DNA of 64,000 bases, from NCBI GenBank assembly GCA_964023205.1, contig OZ026837.1, forward strand, positions 8,660,088-8,724,087, read 5' to 3'. A program made the translations under genes and the position numbers. The DNA is from Lutraria lutraria (Eukaryota; Mollusca; Bivalvia; Venerida; Mactridae). The notes under the pieces were generated by a model. It searched no databases. It saw only the letters and a program-made list of their open reading frames with translations, and was not told the DNA's origin. Shown here one piece after another: positions 39,301-51,300 of this stretch. Position 1 is the stretch's first letter. Every line of letters starts with the position of its first letter.

Positions 39301-42300
39301 TTCCGGTATCATCAGAAAGTCCAAGTCACCATGGTCAAGTAACGTGGTATTAGTTAGGAAAAAGAACAACAAGCTCCGAATGTGTGTTGACTATAGAATG
39401 CTGAATAATAGGTGTGTGAAAGACGCATATGCTCTTCCACGCATTGAAGAAGTGTTTGATATATTAAAAGGCAGCAAATATTTCACCACCATTGATATGA
39501 AGTCAGGATATCACCAGGTTGATATAGAAGAAAATCACAAAGAAAGAACGGCATTTACCGTAGGTCCTCTTGGTTTCTTCGAATATACAAAAATGCCATT
39601 TGGTCTTAGCAACTCACCGGCAACCTACCAACGACTAATGGAGGAGTGTTTGGGAGATTACAACATGACCATATGTGTCATATACTTAGACGACCTTATT
39701 GTATTTGCTGACACTTTTGAAGAACATCTGAGAAGATTAGATTTAATACTTACAAGGTTAAGAGAATGTCAATTAAAACTATCTCCGGAAAAATGCTACT
39801 TTATTGAGAAAAGAGTTCATTTCCTTGGTCATGTAGTTTCGGAACAAGGTATAGAAACAGATCCGGAAAAGATTCAGAAAGTAAGAGATTGGCCAACACC
39901 GTCCAACCCAGATGAGCTTAGGTCATTTCTAGCATTCGCAGGATATTACCGTCGTTTCATTCGTGACTTCAGCAAAATCACCAGACCCTTGGCAGACTTA
40001 TTACCACCAACTGTTACAAAGAAAAGATCAAGAAAATACTTTAAAGATTGGAACTATCAGAACCCCCCATACTTGCATACCCAGATTTTACCAAGCCATT
40101 CGAATTACATACAGACGCATCCATGAAAGGTCTTGGTGCTGTCTTATACCAAGCAGAAGGAAATACCAAACGAGTAGTTGCTTATGCAAGTAGATCAGTT
40201 AACAAATCGGAAAAGAATTACAGTGCATACAAATTAGAGTTCCTGGCACTTAAGTGGGCAGTTACAGAAAAATTTTCGGACTATCTTCAGTGTAATCATT
40301 TCACCGTACTTACAGATAATAACCCATTAACCTACGTTCTTACATCAGCTAAATTAGATGCCACTGGACAACGATGGGCTTCAGCATTGGGGGAATTTGA
40401 TTTTGATATAATTTACCGTGCAGGAGCTAAGAACGCAGATGCAGATGGCCTCAGTAGATACCCTTTTGAAAAAGAAACCAACAACAACAGTGATGAAAGT
40501 ACAGTAACAAAACTAGCAAATGAAACAGTTCGAGCTATTTGTAGCAGCATAACAATACCAGCATTCATTGAAATTCTACCACATGAGAACATTGATATTA
40601 TTGATGCAACAGAAGACCCAAGTCAACCCATGTCACAGCTTGAATTAAGACAAATAAGACAAAGTCAACGACAGGATACAGTAATAGAAAGATGGCGGCG
40701 AGCAGTAATCGACCAAAAGATTCCTACCAAGCACTTAACAAAAGAAGATGTCATTATGAAAAGATACTTCAATAAATTCATCATGAAAAGAGGAATACTG
40801 TATAGAAAGATACTACATGGGGAAACAAACATAGAACAACTAGTTATACCACCGCGATACAGAATTGACATACTTAATGGTCTTCACACAGATATAGGAC
40901 ATCCAGGTAGAGACAGAACCTTACGATTGTTACGTGAACGCTACTTTTGGCCTGGAATGTCAGCAGATGTTGACAGATATGTCGGCTCCTGTGACAGATG
41001 TATGAAAAGGAAAAGCAACATTAACAACAGAGCACCATTGGTAAATGTTAGTACGTCATACCCATTAGAACTCGTTTGCATGGATTTCTTGACACTAGAA
41101 GAATCAAAAGGAGGGATTTCAAACATTTTGGTGATTACAGACCATTTTACGAAATACGCCTTAGCAATTCCAACAAAAAACCAAACTGCAAAAACAACAG
41201 CCGAAACACTATATAACAACTTCATCATTCACTATGGAATCCCGACAAGGCTACACTCCGACCAGGGAGCAAACTTCGAGTCAGAAATTATAAAAGAGTT
41301 GTGCCAATTACTTAATGTCAAGAAAAGCCATACAACCATTTACCATCCTATGGGCAACGCTACTCCGGAACGATTTAATAGGAGCCTTCTCAATATGTTA
41401 GGTACCCTTGAAACAGATCAGAAAAGGGATTGGAAGAAATATGTGCAATCACTAGTATACGCATATAATTGCACACCACATGAATCGACAGATGTAGCCC
41501 CGTTTGAACTTATGTTTGGACGGAAAGCAAAGCTTCCCATAGACAGTGTGTTTCAAGAAGCAACAGAAGATGATGTTACTAAGAAAACGACAAAAGAATA
41601 TCTAGAAGACCTGAGATTTCGAATGGAGAAGACTAGAGATATTGTAAAAGAGCATAATGACAAAGCAAGAAAAAAACAGAAGAAGTACTATGATTTCAAG
41701 GCAAAGGCAGCACAGATAAAAGTAGGAGATCAAGTCCTAGTGAAGATAATGAAGTATGAAGGAAAACACAAGATCGCTGATAAATTTGAAGAAGAGATAT
41801 ACGAAGTCATAGAACAACCAAGACTGGATATACCTGTCTTCAAACTGAGATCTGTGAAGACAAAGAGAGAGAAAATGTTACATAGAAATCATCTGCACCC
41901 GGTTAGATACAGAGTAGAATTAGAGGAGACAGTAGACGCAGAATTGACAAACAATTCTGTAGCACAAGATAAAGAAGTACAGAAGGATGCATCCAATGGT
42001 CTTAGAGAAAGTCAGATAAACACTAACATAATAGAAGAAACAGATGAGGATTCGGATGAGGAAGATATATTTGTAATACATACAAATGATATTGGGGACG
42101 CCCATATTCCTTCCGAAGAGAAAGAAAAACCTGCAGGCAGCACGGAAAGAGAAGTAGAAATCTCAGACAAAGAAGAGAGAAATGTTGATCAAGCAACTGA
42201 ATTAGAAGAAGAGACAGCATTTGATAACAGTCCAGCAGAAGAGAAAGACACTACAGAAAGTCTCATAGACGGTCATAGTGACGATACAGGGGAAGAAACA

Positions 42301-45300
42301 ACACCAACTGCTGAATTGTTGGGTACAGATGAGAATAACATAGAAGTTGATAGTCATACAGACAATCATGTGTGTGAGGATACAGATCCAAATATAGGTG
42401 AAAATATTCCTTCTGAATTAACAACAAGAAAAGACATTACAGATACTGGTGAAACATTGGAAGAAGCCACAAAAGAACAACCAGACCCGAAGCCACCTCC
42501 TAAACCTACACCAAGACGTTCTGGTAGGGAAAGGAAGGCACCGGTTAGGTATCAAGATTACATGATGAACTCTATGGTACCTCGACCATATGACCCAAAG
42601 ATTAAAGCTATAAACGTCTTGATGAGATCTGGTGTTCTTGATGAAGTAGATACAGATGTGGCACACAGAATGTTAGAAGCCGTGATGAAGTAACAAGTTT
42701 GTTTAGAAATGTAAATTAATAGAATGTTTTTAACTTTGCTTTTATTATTTGAAAATAAACAGAATTTTATATTTTAATACGAGGTCGTATTTAAGCCAAG
42801 GGGAGCAGTGTTCAAATAATTAGAGTTGCAGAGAAGTGAGATTGAGAAGCAACTGAAAATTCTATATTTTCAGCAATAGTATAGGAGTTCATAAGTTAAT
42901 TGTGTTAGTATGTAAGTTTACATATCAACGTTCAGATCGATGGTTAGTTGTAATGTGTAGTTAGTAGGTGTAGAGACTTTGGTAGTAATTGACTTAAGAC
43001 AGACGGGACAAATGACGGGACGTCATTTTTCGGAGCAGGGAAGCATGTAACGGGGTTGGTTTTGACAAATCCTAAGGTCTAAGGGAAATAACCTGTTTTG
43101 TTATAACCTGTGGTTCATGTTTTTAAGGGAGGCAACTCTTTTAGGCTTAGCCTGGCTTGTTTTAGGATTAATTAAATTACCTTTCATATGTTGTTTTTTA
43201 TGCTTGGCCGGTTTTCAGTCATGTGACTTCTTAGTTTGAAAAAAGTGCACACGGGCAGTCAGACACTTTGCATTGAGTTGTAAGGATGAATATTTTTGGT
43301 TGAAGTTTGGTTGATTGTCCAGTGGTTGGTATTTGCTTATTTATCCGTATTTAGTACAAGGCATATTATCTTTACTATATTTGTAATTGATTCAGTTTTG
43401 ATGTACTTACTGTAATTATTGCAATTTGAGTAATTATGTAAATGAGTTTCAGAATGGCACTTGAATTCTTTCAGTCACTCTTTATCGATATGTTACTCAC
43501 AATTAATACTTAACATTACAGTTACAGTAACAGTCACGAGTGAGAGTTTCAGTGTACCAGTGTGAGCCTCTGTCAAGGCATTCAACCCTTAGTTGGTAAG
43601 TCTTGTGTAATGTATTGTTGTTATGTGCTGTATATTGTTTTGTACTTTGTGTTTGAGAACAAATAAGTTAAGTCACGTTTTAATAGGCCACTAGACGCGT
43701 TTGTTAATATATTCTGTATTTGAGTATACGGTGCTTACGAGAATATGTGTGTTTTTGTAGTATGTATTGCTCATTCATGTATATTATATAACTGTATACT
43801 TAATATCTGTTATCCTTGTTTTCAGAGTGTGAGATAGTGAGATAGAGATATAGATAGAGATATAGAGATTGAGATATAGAACTTTATAGATATATAGATG
43901 GATACAGATTGGTAACATAAATAAATAGTGATCAAATTATATACAATCGCTTTCTACTGTTGAGACAACCCACGTGTACAGGTGACAACAACCTTTACCC
44001 ACGAACCCTACGGGTTATCGGGGACTACAGATAACTAAGGAACCGATACCACCCGGCCACAATATTAAATATTGTAGTAATCCGAGGAAGAGGATGGTTG
44101 AATGATTTTGATTTGAACGTACGTAATATTAGAATTTGTATTATTGCCATTAAATTGAAAAAAAAACTATTTTCGTAGGCGGAAGTTAATGGAATCTCTT
44201 CGATATGCAGGGAAATTAAAACCGATAGACTGTTAAGAAATAGTCTTAACTTTGTGTTCGTACCGCTACGACAGGGCCAACTTTGACCCCAGGAATGCTA
44301 CACACCAAATATCTAAGATTTAGACATTGTAGTTTCTGACTAGAAGACTTTTCAGATTTTCCTATATAAGCCAAAATAAATCAAACGACCCCCTGGGGGG
44401 ACAATTTTTTACCCGTGGCCTTAATTTAAGCACACCAAATATCCAAGCTCTAGGCCCTGTGGTTTCGGACAAGAAGATTTTTAAAAAGTTTTTTTTTTCT
44501 ATTGGTTGCCATGGCAATCAGAGTTTTTAGAGAAAATCAGAGAAATTCAGTTTGTTGAACATCGTTGTAAGGGGCCACCATAGGATCATTCCAGCAAAGT
44601 TTGGTTGTCATTGGTGATGTAGGAGCAAATGTTGTTTGAATAAAAATAGAAGCCACCCACGACCCACGACGAACGCAGTGCAATCACAAATGCTCACCGT
44701 GAGCGCATTGGGCTCTGGTGAGCTAAGACGGACATAGAAATTACACATGACGGTGTGCATGTGATCGAAACATCCAAAATTATAATATTTACAACAAAAC
44801 AATCAGTATTTACTTACGTGTCGTGATATTTGTTTCTTCATTTCTGAAATGTGTTATATTGTAGCATCAGTATTTCGGTTCATAAACTATCATCAAACTC
44901 GCTGTCAAAATATATTCCGAATTGTGCACGGATTTAATGGAGTAAACACTTGATATAAGCGCCTATATTGAGACCTTAAAGCAACAGTCGCGCTGCCGTG
45001 GCAGTATCATTATCATCATTATATACACACATGGATAGAAAACTTGTCCGAAATCATGCTCTTGATATTATTTAAAGCAGTATCCTAAGAGATGCTCTAT
45101 TGTTAAAAATAGATGATAAATAGGTAAATGTCTTTGAATATACCACAAAACTGAAGTATTTCATATTTGCCATTGACTTGTACATTTATGTTAAAAACTA
45201 ACGCTTCATTCAATACAAATAGGTGATGTTATAAGTGTAAGTTAATATTGAGGTTACGTCAGACGTTATGTTATGTTTGAACCATCCATGCGGTCAGATC

Positions 45301-48300
45301 CGTTTGGAATTCCATTTGGATATTAACATTTGATGGAATGAATATCAACGGTATATTCAAAAAACTTACAAACATGTCGGGCCGTCCTTTGAGATTTCAC
45401 ATCTTTGACCTACGTCACATCCCTCCATATACGTTTGTAAGATATGACATTCGTTCGTTATGTCTTCAGGCAAATCTGTTAAAATATATGTAATGTCCGA
45501 TCAACTTAATAAAATATAGAGATTGATATTAACAATTAATGAATAAACAGAGTTATGATAACACAACAGAAGTTTGAAAATACTTGCAGTAAAAATTGAT
45601 CAAGTATTTTTGGTATGTTTAGTTTCTCCTAAAGATTATTTGAAATATGCGTACTTTCTGTAACCTTAGTAGGCTTAAAAGAGAACATTCGTAATACTAT
45701 CCTAACTTTGACCATTACCACTATACTATAGATCCATTCAGACAACACTTTCAATATATAACGGAAAGACAAATAACAGCCAGAGAAAGTCCTTTGTTCA
45801 CAGTTTGGTCATTATACTGATATGCCAATTGATAGAGGTTATTGCTACGCATGGAATATCAAAGTCTTTAAAAAAGATATTGCTGAATAAACAAAAATCT
45901 TACATGAACGTGAAGCAACAGAAACACCGTCATATGATATGACTGTTCCAGAAGAAAGCACCACAGTTGCACGAACCAAATTTGTTGAGTCCGTTTCGTC
46001 ATATAGAACTGTGTAGTCTACTACTGTAGTACTGTCTGTTTTTCTGATAAGACAAATTGCGAGTATTATTTATATATGAATAAATGTTGTACTAAATGTA
46101 TATTTCCCATCGACTAAACACGCAACAGGAGTATGCATATAAATAAAAAGTGGTAATCTTCAATAATATGATTGCTTTTTTGGGACATTCTCAATTTTTG
46201 GATGGTATCGATATAAAATTAGAATGATTAACGGCTTGATTATGTATTTGGTTATAATGCAGTAATCTTCAAATAGAAGTGCTATGCTGTCTAGATGAGG
46301 GATAACTGTTTTTTACTTTCATGAACGTTTAGCTTCAAACATAAACAGAAAAATATTTTCATTGATATAAATAATTGTGTTTTACCGCATTGACTTGATT
46401 ACAATCGTAACGCCACCTGATGTATACCTTTGGTAAAATTCTTCAAGCTGAAAAGATATTGTAAATGATAAGAAGGCTACAATAAAAAAAAATATAAAAC
46501 AAATAAACATAAAATATTTAGATACAATAGTATATTAAATAAACACGCACATTATAATAAATAGTTTATTGAACATACGAAGGCCAATTTAAAATCATCC
46601 AAGTTAATATAGAGAGTTAATACAGAGAATTAAAATATTAAATGCTGTCAGCCGAATTAGTATAAAAGCTGCAGCACATATACATACAGATTGTTTGACG
46701 GCTTCTGGAGTCAATGTTTCAGACCGTTTAACTCTTTCCTTCAATTCAAATACACGAGAGATTGTAACTGTAGTCTTGAGAGATTTCTTGCCTGGACCTG
46801 TTTAATAATAAAACTTTAATTAATTCACATTGCCCGATCTTTGCAGCATTTGCTAGGAAAGTCGAATTTAACGTATCGTACAGAATGGAATCGTGAACAG
46901 AGCATTTTAGATGTTTAACGTGTCAAGCAATATTCTGAGCTAGTTAACCGATTAACCTATCTCACATCCTTGCTCCCTTGTATGTTAAATAGATATGCTT
47001 AAACAGCATAAACTTGCATATTATGTATATAATATGTGTGCAATGAAAACTAATTACTATGTCGCAATATAATAAGTTGAGTACTTATTAAAATTACTTG
47101 ATATTTCGTTTTGAAATCATAACAGTTTTGTAGCAATCGGAATCAGATAATATCTAAAGCAAGCGACGATGCAAAAATATAGTAAATTTGTCAAATGCCA
47201 CCAAAGAAAGAAACAATATAAATTTAATGTACAGCGGACTTTTGTTCAAATGATAGCTAGGTATGTTACATAAATATAATTATGTGCGAGACTTACAATT
47301 GTTAACACGTTCGCATTTCTTTCTTTACCGGTGGCTAACACAGGTTAACCGTGTGTCTAATAAAGTTAGGATTCCGGTTTTCTTTACAAACCTAGACAAG
47401 CAAGTCCAAAACGATCCAGTATAAAGTTCTGTTTACAACTGCATTTAAACGACCCCAATGTGTTCACGCATTCATGATGACATCCACCATTATACATCAA
47501 ACACTCATCCGTATCTTCACAATTCCGATTATCAGCATTCAAAGACAAACCAACATCGCAACGACATTGGTAAGAACCAGGTGTGTTTTCACAAACATGA
47601 CTGCAACCACCATTACCATTGTCACTGTTACACTCGTTGATATCTACGCATTCGAAACCATCGTCATCTAAGACAAATCCATCTCCACATGTGCAAGAAT
47701 ACGATCCGTCCATGTTTGAACAGCCTTGATCGCAGTGATGAGTACTTAAGATACACTCGTCAATATCGGCACAGTTGTAACCATCAGCGAGTTCAAAACC
47801 AGACATGCAGCTGCATTCGTATGAACCTGGAATATTAGTGCAATGATGCTCACAGCCACCATTATTTTCAAGACATTCATTCACATCTGTACAGTTAAAA
47901 CCATCATCTTCTAAAACGTAACCTGAATCACATGAACATGTGAATGTACCTATTATATTTGTACAGTAATGCTCACAACCTCCATTATCATCATTACATT
48001 CGTCAATATCTACACAGTCGAATTCATTGGAGTCGATATCGTAGCCTTCATCACAATCACAAAAGAATGAGCCTTGTGTGTTGTTACATTGTTGTGCGCA
48101 ACCACCTATATCATTTTGACACTCGTCTATATCGGAACATAGATGGAGATCTTCTTCAAGATCATATCCTAAAGAACAGCTGCAACTATAAGCACCATCA
48201 ATGTTGTCACATCGATGTTCACATCCACCGTTTTCCTGTAAGCATTCGTCAATGTCATAACAATGCGTGTTATCCGTATCCATCTCGTATCCCATCCAAC

Positions 48301-51300
48301 ATTCACAATTGAAACCACCTTCCGTGTTAGTACATATTTGTTCGCAACCACCGTTTTCAGTTTCGCATTCATTCTCGTCAAAACATAATCCAACATAACC
48401 GCTCCCTACATATCCTTTATTACAGATGCATTGGAAGGAACCATCCATGTTTACACACTGGAAGTCACATCCCCCATTATCAACGGCACATTCGTTAATA
48501 TCTTTAAAAAGGAAGAAAACTCAATGAAGTATTACAGTGTCTCATACCAACGTTGCACAGTACGTACTGACTTTTTAAAGAAATTAATCTTACAATTATA
48601 TAACGAACATAATATTTTTACAAAATATGTGTGCATGAGTGTTCTTTAAAATGAAAGAGCACGGCGTATTACTTCATATATGACTATGTGGGTGCATTTA
48701 AATTGTATAAAGCTATATATCTGACGGCCCTTAGATGACAAAATAAATAAAAATTAAGTATAACGTTGGATGGGTTATGTGCATTTTGATTCAATCTTCG
48801 AAAGAATTGACGATCCTTATCATTTCATTCGTAAATAAACAAAAGGAAATCAACGGACATCTGTATGGATGCTCCTGAAGTTTGCCGAAGTCTATGATAT
48901 TTAATTGGAAACGCAATTGTAACGTAGAAATCTCTGTTAAAACGAACTCAGCATACGCGAAATCAAGACAAAATTCGCTAAATTGTATCAGAAAACCGTC
49001 CCAAAAATGTTCCGGAATACTGGAATATTCTGAAAAAAGTGCATTACTCTGATAATATGTGACAATTTTATAAATAGTGGCTGCGACATCAAGCTAACAC
49101 TAGCCTCTATCCTAAGACGCATATCCATCAAAATACGCGGGTAGTTACAAGTCGGGAAAAAAGTGTTGTTTGATTTCGTCTAATCATAATATCAAACAAA
49201 GATGGACTAATTAAGAATCACTGCAACTTTTATATTTAGCACTGTATCGTATGTGGTTATTTTGTTCACTTCCATAACCTTTTATTTACATAATGTTTAT
49301 GAGGTAATCGAGTTGCATGACGTCAAAGTAAACATGCATCCTTTACTTTCGTTTCACAATTGGAATGAGGGCGATAACTTTAGATTGGTCAATGACAGAG
49401 CTGCAGTTTTAAGCTTTGACAAACCTTTAACACGTGGACAAATTTTGTGCATAACACTGGTATTAAGATACAAAGAATTTTTGGAAAGATTTTCTTGCAA
49501 TTATCCGGCCAGGTAAGTGTGATATTTATGATTGTTTCGCATATCTAGAGGTAACTTGCGTTGTGCAGATTGTGTGGCGTTCATAAATACGGTGTTATAA
49601 TAGTACCTTGAATGACCAGATAAATACTCGGCACTGCATAGAGCAGTAGATTTTGGCAGTTTATTGTTTTCTTTGAAGTTCAGAGGTTACAATTAGTTCG
49701 GATGTTACACAGGTTGATGTGAGTATCACGTGACCTGGGTGTACACATTGAATCATATCCAGTCAATAATGGAGACAGTTTTTTTTATATAAATAATGTT
49801 GATAACGATCAAATGAGTATTATAGCATCCAATTTTGCACTTTTTGATTCCATAAGGAAAGGGCTGTATAATTACAACGCTGGATTTAAACTTGCTTTGT
49901 GGGCACGTCTTACAATTCCCCCAATGAGACAAAACATTAAATCACCTTGACTTTTAAAAAGTTAGTATGGTGTTGTAAATTAACATGTGAATGAAATATG
50001 ACTGCAAAAAAGTAAATTCTCATTTAACTATGAATACACGTACCTTCACACGAGAAGCCATCTATTCCGAGTATGTATCATTCGTTGCAACTGCAATTAT
50101 ATCCTCCAAAGTAGTTACTGCATAGCTGTTCACACATGCCTTCCCCAAATTGTCCGTCACATTCATCAATATCTGATAATACACAACTAAGGTATCGTGA
50201 TATGATCAGTACTATAATTTCGAACGTGGGTGCACAGGTACGCAACAACAGGTAATATTTTGTAAATGAAGATACGTATGAAAGACTACGGAGGTAAAAT
50301 AATTTCTGAACACTTTTCATAGATATGCTGAAGGAATAGAACAGACGAAATGATATAAAGAATACAAAATTTCTGCATTTTCTCATGTTTGTGATTTATC
50401 ATTGTGATGTATATAATATCAGTACGAAGTAACTTTATTATGTGTGAAGACAAGCACAACATGAGTATTGTCGTGAGAGAATGATCTAGATAATGTTCAA
50501 CAAACCTGTACATGTAAGCCCATCAGTTTTATTAACGCTGAAGCCTTCTCGACAGACGCAATAGAACGAACCAATAGTGTTGACACAATCATATTCACAA
50601 TTGCCATTGTCTACTTCACATTCGTCAGAATCTATTTAGATACATGTATAATGTAAAGCGATATAAAAAAGACAATCCACGTCAGTTCAAGTAACATAGA
50701 CTTTGTTCTAAGCAGCCTGCATATAGAAACATAAACCAACTGATCTTTTTAACCGTGATATAACAATCACAAAATTATTGATTTACAGTTTTGATATACT
50801 AGTATCAGAAAATCGACTATTAACTAAGCCACAAGAGAATGTAAGAAGTGGCTTTTAGTGGCAAGCAAAATGAAACAGACTGACGTTTGATTATACTTAC
50901 CAGAATCGACTATCAGAACGTACGCATCTTGAGATGTAATGTTAGCAACGAGATTACCCGCGACACAAGTCACTCTAGTACCATTATCCGAATCTGATAT
51001 ATTTGTTAATGTAAGTGCATTTGTTCGTTCGATTGGTAACAATACATCATCTTTGTACCACCAGTATGACGGTTCCGGATTTCCAAAAGCTGAACAACTG
51101 AACATGGCAACGGTTTGCAATAAAACTGTCATGTTCTTTGGGTGTACATGTATGGTTGGAGCCTCAAAGCAGAATGGATTCATATCTGTTAAACGATTTA
51201 TTTCGTTTACAATGAGCTCCATAGCATCTGATGTTTCTGTGATTGAGTTTGTTTCATTTTGGAAGGATTCGATGACAACATGCTCCAGATCAAGTATAGA

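Larger units (their letters stand above)
33878..44061 (+). mobile_element. Ty3/gypsy LTR retrotransposon, 10,184 bp, recent but apparently defective
   Basis: Two LTRs of 1,016 bp flank an internal region with a primer-binding site, a long leader, and ORFs for zinc knuckle, protease, RT, RNase H and integrase in the Ty3/gypsy order. The flanks share ATAT (33874-33877 and 44062-44065), a likely target duplication. The element is inserted antisense in the last intron of the EGF-SEA gene. I count about four LTR differences, so it is young. No chromodomain is apparent. A capsid-type Gag was not found and the RT to RNase H junction is out of frame, so autonomous movement is doubtful. Confidence 0.95.

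Noticed and set aside
47458..48312. Plus-strand ORFs rich in His, Tyr and Thr
   Set aside because: They are antisense shadows of the nine-EGF exon; the composition mirrors cysteine and acidic codons on the other strand.
50078..50386. Minus-strand ORF with an N-terminal hydrophobic stretch before an EGF module
   Set aside because: Only the part from 50172 downward is exon-like. The rest reads through the intron, and the end is the premature TGA.
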